Made by a program: the position numbers and the translations under genes. The notes under the pieces are model-generated. The model did not search any database, was not told where the DNA came from, and saw only the letters and a list, made by a program, of their open reading frames with translations. Of a stretch of DNA of 28,183 nucleotides, positions 1 through 6,060 are shown one piece after another. Positions within the stretch are counted from its first letter, which is position 1. Each line of letters begins with the position of its first letter. Origin of the DNA: Pollutimonas bauzanensis_A (GTDB lineage Bacteria > Pseudomonadota > Gammaproteobacteria > Burkholderiales > Burkholderiaceae_B); contig NZ_JBEBUX010000046.1 of the NCBI RefSeq assembly GCF_040393045.1, positions 1-28,183 on the forward strand. Direction: 5' to 3'.

Positions 1-24
1 CGACTTCCGGGCACCCCTAATCCT

Positions 25-936
25 ATGCATATATGGCGCGGCGCAGGGGGCATTCGTATCGCGGGTGACGCCTGGGGAAATCCTGACGGTCCTTTAGTCG
101 TGTTGCAACATGGCGGGGGACAAACCCGCCATGCCTGGGGAGGTACCGGTGAATTGCTCGGCGCAGCCGGATATTACGCCGTTGCGTTCGATGCGCGCGG
201 CCATGGTGATTCGGATTGGGCGAGCGACGGACTGTATGGGCAAGACGTGATGGTGCGCGATTTGGAGTGCGTCATCGCAGCCCTCGGTAAGGGCCGCCCG
301 GTTCTGGTGGGCGCCTCCATGGGCGGAGGCACCAGCCTGGTGGCGGTTGGCGAGGGGCATGTCGACGCCACTGCCTTGATCATGGTGGATATTGCGCCGC
401 GCATCGAGCCAGAGGGCGTCGACAAGATACAGGCCTTCATGGCGCAAAAGCCGGAGGGTTTTGATTCGCTGGAAGAGGTCGCCCAGGCCATCAGCAACTA
501 CCAGCCTCAACGTGCGCGTCCTAAAAACCTCGATGGCCTGGCGAAGAATGTGCGCCTGGGCGCCGACGGCAAATACCACTGGCACTGGGATCCGCGCATT
601 CGTGCCGGCAAGCGGGATTTGGAACGGCGTCAGCAGCGGCTAGAGGAATGCGCGCGGCGGCTTGCCTTACCGGCCTTGTTGGTGCGTGGTGGATTGTCCG
701 ATGTGCTTAGCGAAGAAGGAGCCCAGCAGTTTTTGGCGATTTGCCCGCAGTGTGAGTACGTTAATGTCACCAACGCCGGCCATATGGTGGCGGGGGACCG
801 CAATGATATTTTCGGCACCTCGGTAATTGCCTTTCTGGGGCGTACAGTGCCGGTAGGTGGCGAACCGGTTCACTCCGCGCATACTGGAGGCGCGCATGGC
901 AGCGATGCAGGTGAAGATATCAACGACGTACCGTAG
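25..936 (+). CDS. alpha/beta-fold hydrolase
   Basis: Single-domain alpha/beta hydrolase of 303 residues, the usual family size. Visible parts are the oxyanion-hole His-Gly at residues 29-30, the nucleophile elbow G-A-S-M-G with Ser98, a likely acid Asp226 and the catalytic His253 in an A-G-H-M context. The central beta strand before the elbow (VLVGAS) and the F-D-A-R-G-H-G-D-S loop (residues 55-63) match the epoxide-hydrolase / haloperoxidase-like branch, but the substrate cannot be named. There is no signal peptide, so it is probably cytosolic. The frame is open to the left edge of the window, so the true start may lie upstream of the ATG at 25. The last 30 residues are Gly/His-rich and look like a tail beyond the fold. 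A second ORF with a strong ribosome binding site begins inside this tail at 896. Confidence 0.85.
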   Translation: MHIWRGAGGIRIAGDAWGNPDGPLVVLQHGGGQTRHAWGGTGELLGAAGYYAVAFDARGHGDSDWASDGLYGQDVMVRDLECVIAALGKGRPVLVGASMGGGTSLVAVGEGHVDATALIMVDIAPRIEPEGVDKIQAFMAQKPEGFDSLEEVAQAISNYQPQRARPKNLDGLAKNVRLGADGKYHWHWDPRIRAGKRDLERRQQRLEECARRLALPALLVRGGLSDVLSEEGAQQFLAICPQCEYVNVTNAGHMVAGDRNDIFGTSVIAFLGRTVPVGGEPVHSAHTGGAHGSDAGEDINDVP

Positions 937-1030
937 CCCCGAGCACCTGGAAAGTGCGCAACGCGACTTACGGAATAGGGGCGGGATCATGGCATTCGGC
1001 TACCTTCGCCGCTTTCCGATCACCGGATAG
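896..1030 (+). pseudogene. truncated 5' end of an unidentified gene coupled to the hydrolase
   Basis: A 44-codon ORF starts at ATG 896, five bases after a perfect GGAGG at 886-890. It overlaps the hydrolase 3' end by 41 nt and runs to TAG 1028-1030, inside the 3' end of the opposing DUF1772 gene. The N-terminus is polar (begins MAAMQVKISTTYRSPEHLES) and resembles the start of a cytosolic enzyme, but I do not recognise the family. The strong start signal, its position directly behind the hydrolase and the abrupt end at a convergent gene suggest the 5' stump of a former operon partner, truncated when the GST/DUF1772 block was joined here. It could instead be a genuine small protein or a chance ORF. 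Confidence 0.35.
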
Positions 1031-1505
1031 AAATCGCGTAGATGAACAGGATCATCGCCACGGTGGAGGCGATGGTGCGTACGTGGTTCCAGAACGTCCA
1101 GTCCCGCAGGTAACGCGCCCACATGTTCGCGTCGTTGGAACTGGCGGGATCAACCGCTGCGAGCGCATTGTTGAGCGGAACATTGAATGCCATCGTGCAG
1201 GCGAACATGCCAACGACGTAGGTCACGCCTCCGGTGAGCGTCGCGACCGATCCGGGCTGATGCCACTGGAACAAGGCGATGCCGGCAAGGATCAGGGCGG
1301 CCAGACTGCTGCCCAAGAACAGGGGCATGAAGGCTGAGCGCTGGATCACGGCATTGATCGAGTTCATCGCAGCGATGCCGCTCGGCGCTTCGATCCGGCC
1401 AAGCGCTCGCATGATGAAGGAGGAAAACGAAAAATAGAGGCCTGCAAGGAGGCCGCAGCCTATTGCTGAGAACCAGAGCAAGATGGTGTTGATCGCGTAT
1501 GTCAT
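1020..1505 (-). CDS. DUF1772 family (anthrone-oxygenase-like) integral membrane protein
   Basis: A 161-residue protein with four hydrophobic helices, at about residues 5-30, 58-80, 86-108 and 137-158. Family-typical features are the N-terminal G-L-L-A-G-L-Y-F-S-F-S segment, a central N-S-I-N-A-V-I-Q motif, and a late N-x-P-L-N-N-A-L loop followed by W-x-x-W-N-H-V-R. DUF1772 includes anthrone oxygenase-like proteins, but most bacterial members have no known function. Its ATG overlaps the stop of the upstream GST gene (ATGA, 1502-1505), so the two are probably translationally coupled. It is the last gene of a leftward gst-gst-DUF1772 unit and converges with the hydrolase side. Confidence 0.8.
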   Translation of the reverse strand: MTYAINTILLWFSAIGCGLLAGLYFSFSSFIMRALGRIEAPSGIAAMNSINAVIQRSAFMPLFLGSSLAALILAGIALFQWHQPGSVATLTGGVTYVVGMFACTMAFNVPLNNALAAVDPASSNDANMWARYLRDWTFWNHVRTIASTVAMILFIYAISIR

Positions 1506-2146
1506 TGTCTTGCTTGCCAGATGGCCAACTGGGCGTCGAACGCGCGCTTGAAGGCTGGCCGCGCTTCACCGCGGGCAACATAGGCGGAGAGGTTCGGAAA
1601 TTCGTCCAGCATGCCCGATCCGTTCAGCCTGCGCAGCACTGTAACCATCAGGAGGTCGCCGGCGCTGAAGGTGTTGTCGAGCCAGTCGGCATCACCAAGT
1701 CGATTGGAAAGTTCGTTCAGCCGGCCACGGACGCGATCCTCAAGGAGAGGCAGGCGTTCATCGTACCAAGCCTTGTCGCGTTCCAAGTATGGTGCCTGTT
1801 CGCGCTCAACAATTGGCGGCTCCACCGTATTAAGTGCGGCAAACATCCAGGTGACTGCACGCGCCCGGGCATTTGCATCATCTGGCAGCAGGCCGACATG
1901 GCGTTCGGCGATATGGAATACGATTGCCCCCGACTCGAACAGGGCGAGATCACCTTCTTCATAAGTCGGAATCTGCCCGAAGGGGTGAAGCGCACGATGC
2001 GCGGGTTCCTTCATCGCTTTGAATGAAACAAGACGAACGTCGTAAGGCTGGCCTACTTCTTCAAGCGCCCAGCGGATACGCATGTCACGCGCCTGCCCCT
2101 TACCGTGGTCGGGCGACTGTTCAAAAGCTGTGATGGTAGGCGACAT
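1502..2146 (-). CDS. glutathione S-transferase family protein (first of pair)
   Basis: A 214-residue GST-like protein. The N-terminal thioredoxin-fold half (about residues 5-85) has the R-I-R-W-A-L-E-E segment, the cis-Pro region (F-G-Q-I-P-T-Y) and the glutathione-binding E-S-G-A-I. The helical C-terminal half (about 95-205) has the F-S-A-G-D-L-L-M-V capping segment. The frame stays open to 2293, but that longer version would overlap the next GST. The ATG at 2144-2146 has GGAG seven bases upstream and gives a normal GST length, so it is preferred. It is co-directional with a second GST 40 nt upstream and overlaps the DUF1772 gene downstream by 4 nt. Likely role: cytosolic conjugation or reduction of an electrophile; the substrate is unknown. 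Confidence 0.85.
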   Translation of the reverse strand: MSPTITAFEQSPDHGKGQARDMRIRWALEEVGQPYDVRLVSFKAMKEPAHRALHPFGQIPTYEEGDLALFESGAIVFHIAERHVGLLPDDANARARAVTWMFAALNTVEPPIVEREQAPYLERDKAWYDERLPLLEDRVRGRLNELSNRLGDADWLDNTFSAGDLLMVTVLRRLNGSGMLDEFPNLSAYVARGEARPAFKRAFDAQLAIWQARQ

Positions 2147-2186
2147 TGGAAGGCTCCGAGTGACTACATGGCACTGCCAACACCCG

Positions 2187-2819
2187 TCAGGCGGCAGGGC
2201 GAAGGTCTGCAGCGGCTTGGGCGATCCGTTGCGGCGCTTTGGAGCGCGCATACATCCGTTCAAAGTAGGACTTAAGATGTGGAAAGTCATCAATCAGTCC
2301 AATTTCATTGCCCCAGTCCAGCACATAGGCGGTGATGCAATCCGCGATGCTTATCGTGTCGCCGACGATGAACTCACGCCCATCCATGTGACGGTTAAGT
2401 ATTGCTGCCATCGCCGTGAAATCCTCTTTGGCAAGAGTAATATCTTCCGGCAGGCGCTTGTCTTCCGGATACAAAAAGCTGTGTTTGGCTATCCGCCATA
2501 ATGGCTGCTCAAGTTCGGTGACCGAAAACATGGACCAGCGATACGCCTGCGCCCGCTCTGATAGGTCGGTGGGCATGAGTCCTTTGGCGCCATACTTCTC
2601 TGCCAGATACATGACGATGGCGGCAGATTCTGTGAGTACCAGGTCACCGTCGACCAGCACAGGAAGCTTTCCGGCAGGGTTGAGGCTTAGGAAGTCGGGG
2701 TGGCGGTTTTCACCGGCCAGGAGGTTGATGGGCACGAACTCGAATTCTGCATCAAGCTCTTGAAGCGCCCAACGCACGCGAAGAGAGCGTGTCGGACCTA
2801 GTCCATACAGTTTCATCAT
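2187..2819 (-). CDS. glutathione S-transferase family protein (second of pair)
   Basis: A 210-residue GST. The N-terminal domain begins MMKLYGLGPTRSLRVRWAL and has the cis-Pro region (N-P-A-G-K-L-P-V-L) and the G-site E-S-A-A-I-V-M-Y-L. The C-terminal helical domain carries S-I-A-D-C-I-T-A-Y, the N-capping box region of GSTs. A GGGGA ribosome binding site lies just upstream. Start may be 2819 or the adjacent ATG at 2816. It is the promoter-proximal gene of the leftward gst-gst-DUF1772 unit. The two GSTs share family motifs but are too diverged to be a recent tandem copy. Probably cytosolic and detoxification-related (inference). Confidence 0.88.
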   Translation of the reverse strand: MMKLYGLGPTRSLRVRWALQELDAEFEFVPINLLAGENRHPDFLSLNPAGKLPVLVDGDLVLTESAAIVMYLAEKYGAKGLMPTDLSERAQAYRWSMFSVTELEQPLWRIAKHSFLYPEDKRLPEDITLAKEDFTAMAAILNRHMDGREFIVGDTISIADCITAYVLDWGNEIGLIDDFPHLKSYFERMYARSKAPQRIAQAAADLRPAA

Positions 2820-3491
2820 CTTGGTTGTCCCCCAGTTTCATTTCAAAGAGAAAGTGGTGTCACGGCTCTGGCAGAGACGCTGGGGTGCGAGCGGCAGGCA
2901 GCTTATGCTTGCGGGGCACTCGGTGTCTCATTGCCTAATATACCAACAGCGCCATTGTCTGCCTAGCCGCTCTGGGTAGGCAGGCGACGTCGCTTTTTGC
3001 CGGATTCTCTCTGGACCAGCACACTGAGGATGTGGCCGAGCATGGCAAAGAGTCCTTGTACGCGTTCGTTTTATCCGCGGAGACCTTCATCGTCTTGGGG
3101 TAGCGTTTCGTTCTTTGCATGTAGCGACATCATGGGGGGTTGATGCAGACGAGCACGTTCTTGCGCCAGCCGTGTTTCGATCGAAACCGTGTACTGCTTG
3201 ACCTTCCAATTGCGGTAAGGTGACGGGGTTTGTTTAGGTGCAAGCATGTCAGACTCCGAATAAGCAGAACTAGTTAAGCGCTATCCAATGGGCAAGGGGT
3301 TTGATCCATGTGCCGGTCAGCGCTGAAAAAGCCATGATTGCATACGCATGTTTCAACTTTGCTACTGGCTTTACGGCTGCGGTCAGTGGTTTCTTGTAAT
3401 GAGTAATTTTTATGCAGTCTACTTCGTTGTTATGTGTGGCAGGGCTCTTGAGTATTTATGACATGTAAACAAAACGACTTATGCACAGAAA
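2820..3491. other. gene-poor, lower-GC intergenic stretch
   Basis: About 670 bases with no convincing intact gene. It holds the interrupted ORF at 2963-3247 and, at the right end, the inverted DnaA-box-like pair at 3479-3501. From about 3320 onward it is visibly more AT-rich than the flanking genes. No tRNA, insertion-sequence ends or direct repeats were recognised. Composition and decay fit a junction or scar region next to the accessory genes on both sides. Confidence 0.5.
2963..3247 (-). pseudogene. nonsense-interrupted small ORF, family not recognised
   Basis: On the minus strand, ATG at 3245-3247 opens 58 codons that end at TAA (3071-3073). The same frame then continues for 35 codons to TAG (2963-2965). 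The upstream half contains Y-R-N-W-K-V-K-Q-Y-T-V-S-I-E-T-R-L. The downstream half contains a hydrophobic-basic segment (FAMLGHILSVLVQRESGKKR). Continuation of protein-like sequence in one frame across a single stop suggests a decayed gene. I do not recognise the family; a small mobile-element or plasmid-type protein is only a guess. It lies in an otherwise gene-free stretch between the GST gene and the small-gene island. Confidence 0.3.
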
Positions 3492-3501
3492 ATGTGGATA
3501 A
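3479..3501. promoter_or_regulatory. inverted pair of DnaA-box-like 9-mers
   Basis: TTATGCACA at 3479-3487 fits the relaxed DnaA box TTATNCACA. TGTGGATAA at 3493-3501 is the exact reverse complement of the consensus TTATCCACA. They face each other with a 5-base spacer. A third, degenerate match (TTATGCAGT) is at 3410-3418, within AT-rich sequence. This could be a DnaA-binding regulatory site, a relic of a plasmid or phage origin, or chance. There are too few boxes here for a chromosomal oriC. Confidence 0.4.
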
Positions 3502-3716
3502 CTGACCAATTGACAAAACGGGCGAGGAAGCATGGGTTCTATGCGGTAGAAGGTAGAGACTGGCACCACTTGTGGTCGTGTTTTAGCTTCTTTGAGAGCG
3601 ATTGGGTACTTTTTCTCGAGGAACAGGTACCATCAGGGCATCAGTTCCGGTTGAGCTTTACTGCAGGCTATGTGAACCAGTCTGGTTATCTGGAGTACCT
3701 GTTCAACAATAAATGA
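3492..3716 (+). CDS. small hypothetical protein, Trp/Phe-rich
   Basis: A 74-codon ORF ending 12 bases before the hemerythrin gene. The product is aromatic-rich, with W-H-H-L-W-S-C-F-S-F-F-E-S-D-W near residues 25-39, and has no clear membrane segment or signal peptide. The start codon lies in the DnaA-like site and has no Shine-Dalgarno sequence, and there is no good internal ATG. It may be the 3' part of a larger, lost gene or not coding at all. I do not recognise a family. Confidence 0.3.
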   Translation: MWITDQLTKRARKHGFYAVEGRDWHHLWSCFSFFESDWVLFLEEQVPSGHQFRLSFTAGYVNQSGYLEYLFNNK

Positions 3717-3728
3717 AAGGATGACACT

Positions 3729-4187
3729 ATGTCTGAAAATATTTATGAAGCACTTCGGGAAAGCCATGAAACCCAACGTTCGCTCTGTAGGAAATTGCTC
3801 CGTGCTACGCCGCAGAGCGGCCGGCGAAGCGAGATCTTTCGGGAACTGCGTATTGAATTGGCGGCCCATGCCGCTGCCGAAGAACGGTTCCTCTATGCAC
3901 CAATTCTGATGGATGATATGGGGCTGAATTCTTCGCGCCACGCCTTGGCGGAGCATCATGAGATCGATGAATGTGTGGAAGCATTGAACGAGGCCGACGA
4001 GAAGGGCGAAAGCTGGAGCGAAAAGGCAAAGCAACTGTCCCACAAGGTCCATCATCATCTGCGCGAGGAAGAGACCAAATTTTTCCAAACTTTAGGCAAG
4101 ATATTGACGGACGCGCAGAAGACAACGTTGGCTAAGCGCTATTTGAAAGACTTTGAGCGGATGAAGCGCGTTTTATCTGAACAGTAG
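3729..4187 (+). CDS. hemerythrin HHE cation-binding domain protein
   Basis: A 152-residue, all-helical protein with the spaced His/Glu pattern of HHE hemerythrin-like domains: His13, the H-x-x-x-E pair His47/Glu51, His76-His77 with nearby Glu78, and the H-H-H-L-R-E-E-E cluster at 108-115. These would form the non-haem di-iron site. AAAGGA at 3716-3721 precedes the ATG at 3729. Proteins of this type bind oxygen or nitric oxide or store iron, but the exact role here is not shown. It is probably cytosolic, as there is no signal peptide. The C-terminal helix (about 128-150) is basic. It is the best conserved gene in this part of the window. Confidence 0.85.
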   Translation: MSENIYEALRESHETQRSLCRKLLRATPQSGRRSEIFRELRIELAAHAAAEERFLYAPILMDDMGLNSSRHALAEHHEIDECVEALNEADEKGESWSEKAKQLSHKVHHHLREEETKFFQTLGKILTDAQKTTLAKRYLKDFERMKRVLSEQ

Positions 4188-4192
4188 GTTGT

Positions 4193-4222
4193 TTGACATA
4201 TCCAGACATAATTAAGCCTTAT
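4193..4222 (+). promoter_or_regulatory. possible sigma-70 promoter for the 4245 gene
   Basis: A perfect -35 hexamer TTGACA lies at 4193-4198. The best -10 at an 18-base spacing is the weak CCTTAT at 4217-4222. Transcription would then start near 4230, which excludes the ATG at 4221 and fits translation from ATG 4245. Confidence 0.3.
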
Positions 4223-4244
4223 GACAGAACATCCGGAGGTTGCG

Positions 4245-4454
4245 ATGGCATATGATTTGGTTGATTGGACACAAGCGCCCGAGCTTGCAAGATGGTGGGC
4301 AATGGATGCCAACGGCAAGGCATACTGGCATTGCCAGCCCGACATTGCGCCGTTTACTGATTTTTGGATGCCTGAGCAGGTCGAGGCACCGCACTTTGGG
4401 TATACAGGCCAGTACAAGGACTCGCTGACAGAAAGACCAGGCCTTCAGGCCTAA
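4245..4454 (+). CDS. small phage-like protein of unknown function
   Basis: A 69-residue protein from ATG 4245, chosen because GGAGG (4235-4239) lies five bases upstream. An in-frame ATG at 4221 has no such signal. The product is acidic and Trp-rich: a D-W-T-Q-A-P-E-L-A-R-W-W-A-M-D-A-N-G-K-A-Y-W stretch near the N-terminus, then D-F-W-M-P-E-Q. This D-W..A-P-E..W-W-A-x-D-x-x-G style is one I associate with small uncharacterised phage proteins (from memory, not a search). Its TAA overlaps the stop of the convergent gene at 4451-4454. Confidence 0.5.
   Translation: MAYDLVDWTQAPELARWWAMDANGKAYWHCQPDIAPFTDFWMPEQVEAPHFGYTGQYKDSLTERPGLQA
4439..4452. terminator. short hairpin at a convergent stop-codon overlap
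   Basis: AGGCC (4439-4443), loop TTCA, GGCCT (4448-4452) form a 5-bp GC-rich hairpin over the end of the rightward gene, next to the stop of the leftward gene. It has no long T tract, so termination is possible but not strong. Confidence 0.25.
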
Positions 4455-4771
4455 ACGCGCTCTTCAACATGGATTTGGTATGAGTCCTCATGGCAAATCA
4501 GTGTTGAACTCAAGCTGGCGATGATGACGTTCCAGGTTAAGGTTCTCAAAAAAGGGTGCCATTCAGTCGGGCCTACAAAGTGAAGCTTGGCGCCCACTTT
4601 CCAAACTGCGGCCGCTGGGGCTTTCAAACCTGCTTTCATCGCCGATTTTTGCAGACGTTTTAGTGCTTCCACTTGCTGTGATGGCGGTCTATCCTGGAAG
4701 CTGCAATCTAGTGGCGCAACGATAATCTCCTGCCCCTGGTGACGGAAAATTGCAATTCTGGTCTTATACAT
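4451..4771 (-). CDS. hypothetical protein with C-terminal W-H-P-F-L-R-T-L-T-W-N motif
   Basis: A 106-residue protein with a very good ribosome binding site: AAAGGAG five bases before the ATG at 4769-4771. The N-terminal half is basic (YKTRIAIFRHQGQEIIV and an A-L-K-R-L-Q-K-S-A helix). The C-terminal half has V-G-P-T-E-W-H-P-F-L-R-T-L-T-W-N, then a hydrophobic stretch and a Cys. I have a general impression of similar small proteins in accessory or prophage regions but cannot assign a family. Its TAG shares bases with the stop of the convergent 4245 gene. There is no signal peptide. Confidence 0.55.
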   Translation of the reverse strand: MYKTRIAIFRHQGQEIIVAPLDCSFQDRPPSQQVEALKRLQKSAMKAGLKAPAAAVWKVGAKLHFVGPTEWHPFLRTLTWNVIIASLSSTLICHEDSYQIHVEERV

Positions 4772-4932
4772 ACGGACTCCTTTGGGAAGGTGTTCACGTA
4801 GGGTATTAGTTGAAAGTTACTATCGCGCTTTTTTCGGTTCAATCATACATTTGGCCTAGGCGCAGGCGGCGATGCTCCAATAAGATAACAACAGGCGTTT
4901 TTACAACCTATCGCCGGGCTCTTCCCTTGTAT

Positions 4933-5229
4933 ATGAATATTTCTAACTTCGAGCACGTCTTTTATGCGCTGTTGATCCAGGTAATAGTATGGCTGCCAAC
5001 TCGTAACTGGTGGGCGGGGGCGATGCTGGCCGTCGGCTTATTCATCGGTCGCGAGCACGCTCAACGCGAACTCAACATCGGTGGCGCATCAAAACTCAGC
5101 CCATGGGAGGCGTTCGATGTGTGGAATTGGAGTGTCGACGCGCAACTCGATTTGTTTTTGCCGATTGCTGCGGTGGTGCTTCTTGCATGGATCGTCGGCT
5201 ATCTGTCTCGTCGAGCAAGTCTGTTATAA
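4933..5229 (+). CDS. small phage-like membrane protein
   Basis: A 98-residue protein from ATG 4933; a longer reading from TTG 4810 adds an unlikely Arg-rich leader. The product has hydrophobic segments at about residues 6-20, 24-35 and 74-92, and between them the G-R-E-H-A-Q-R-E-L and L-S-P-W-E-A-F-D-V-W-N-W segments followed by D-A-Q-L-D-L-F-L-P. A membrane segment, G-R-E-x-A-Q, a W-x-x-F-D linker, then D-L-x-x-P is a layout I associate with small proteins near phage lysis genes (inference from memory). The ribosome binding site is weak. The I78-like lipoprotein starts 30 nt downstream. Confidence 0.5.
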   Translation: MNISNFEHVFYALLIQVIVWLPTRNWWAGAMLAVGLFIGREHAQRELNIGGASKLSPWEAFDVWNWSVDAQLDLFLPIAAVVLLAWIVGYLSRRASLL

Positions 5230-5259
5230 AGAAGGCTAATGCTTCATTAAGGAGTGGCG

Positions 5260-5529
5260 ATGCGCCTTTTTTTGTTGTTCCCGCTGGCTCTGCTGGCGGC
5301 ATGCGAAAGTGTGAGCGCCCCTGCGGCGAATCTTGCGCCGGATGATTGCAGTGCCAAGTCTTATCAAAGCCTTATTGGCACTCCTGTCGAAATTATTGAC
5401 GCCAGCGCGCTGCCAGAAAAAACACGGATCATCCATCCGGACACCGCCGTCACACATGACTACCGTCTAGACAGGCTGAATGTTCACGTCGACGGGCAAG
5501 GGAAGATCACACGAGTGGTCTGCGGATAA
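5260..5529 (+). CDS. I78-family peptidase-inhibitor-like lipoprotein
   Basis: An 89-residue lipoprotein: start ATG 5260 with AAGGAG five bases upstream, preferred over the GTG at 5254. The signal peptide ends in the lipobox L-A-A-C at Cys15. The mature part has the inhibitor I78 pattern: D-x-C-x-A-x-x-Y-Q-x-L-I-G, then L-P-x-x-x-R-I-I-x-P, V-T-x-D-Y-R-x-x-R-L-N-V, and an ending I-T-R-V-V-C-G. The two Cys probably form a disulfide. The I78 family is named from the fungal elastase inhibitor AFLEI; bacterial members are common exported proteins whose target proteases are mostly unknown. Here it would sit in the periplasm, anchored to the outer or inner membrane. It converges with the BamE-like gene across the hairpin at 5530-5553. 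Confidence 0.75.
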   Translation: MRLFLLFPLALLAACESVSAPAANLAPDDCSAKSYQSLIGTPVEIIDASALPEKTRIIHPDTAVTHDYRLDRLNVHVDGQGKITRVVCG

Positions 5530-5553
5530 GCAAGCGGGCTATACCCGGCTTGC
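5530..5553. terminator. intergenic hairpin between convergent genes
   Basis: GCAAGCGGG (5530-5538), loop CTATA, CCCGGCTTGC (5544-5553) form a 9-bp stem with one bulged G. A TTTT run follows on the plus strand at 5559-5562. It sits between the I78 lipoprotein stop and the end of the opposing lipoprotein gene and could serve both directions. Confidence 0.55.
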
Positions 5554-5565
5554 GGCCGTTTTACG

Positions 5566-6012
5566 CTAGTGCCCGGTGTCGCCGACCATATACTTGCCGT
5601 CTTTCTTGAAATTGGCGTCCTGCATTTCAACGCTGCACCGTGAATTGCCGTAAAACACCACCTTGCCGTCTTTGGACATGATTACTGCAGCTTCGGTAGC
5701 CGAATAAACAGAGGCGTATTCGTAGCAGGTAAAACCATCGGCATTGCCCGATTTTTCTTTTGGCGGTTCGCCCATCAGTTCGAGTATGGGTTTTACTTCT
5801 TGGCCGATTTCGACAGAATTCAAGGTCGATTGAAGCAGCTTCTGACGTTCAGAGGCTCCTGTTGTAGCGTCGCTGGTTCCGCCTAGAGAGCTTTTTGCCG
5901 CGTTGTAACCCGCTTCGGCCATCTGGCCCGCCAGCATGGGAGTGCAACCAACCAAAACGATAAGCCCCGCTCCGCTTACGGCATTGGCCAGTATAGTGGC
6001 TATCCTGTTCAT
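5566..6012 (-). CDS. BamE/SmpA-fold-like lipoprotein, function unknown
   Basis: A 148-residue lipoprotein with an N-terminal signal peptide ending in L-V-G-C (Cys23). After an Ala/Gly/Ser-rich linker, residues about 65-130 read like the small alpha-alpha-beta BamE/SmpA fold: V-E-I-G-Q-E-V-K-P-I-L-E-L-M-G-E-P, then C-Y-E-Y-A-S-V-Y and K-V-V-F-Y-G-N-S-R-C. The two late Cys may pair. This is not the true bamE (length and context differ); it probably belongs to the wider pool of envelope lipoproteins using that fold. AGGA lies about nine bases before the ATG. It lies 48 nt after gph on the same strand and may be cotranscribed with ubiG-gph. Confidence 0.65.
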   Translation of the reverse strand: MNRIATILANAVSGAGLIVLVGCTPMLAGQMAEAGYNAAKSSLGGTSDATTGASERQKLLQSTLNSVEIGQEVKPILELMGEPPKEKSGNADGFTCYEYASVYSATEAAVIMSKDGKVVFYGNSRCSVEMQDANFKKDGKYMVGDTGH

Positions 6013-6060
6013 GACGTATATGTCCTATAGATTGCTTGGGGCCTGTAGTTGCCGGCGCCC

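Noticed and set aside
2147..2293. 49-residue N-terminal extension of the first GST
   Set aside because: It would overlap the second GST gene and precedes a start with a good ribosome binding site at 2146.
3310..3399. 29-codon ORF from GTG 3310 with hydrophobic content
   Set aside because: It has no ribosome binding site, no recognisable family and is too short to separate from chance.
3479..3501. Chromosomal replication origin
   Set aside because: Only two good DnaA boxes, no typical unwinding element array, and no dnaA, dnaN or parAB genes nearby.
3492..5529. Intact prophage
   Set aside because: No integrase, terminase, portal, capsid or tail gene and no attachment-site repeats were seen; at most a remnant.
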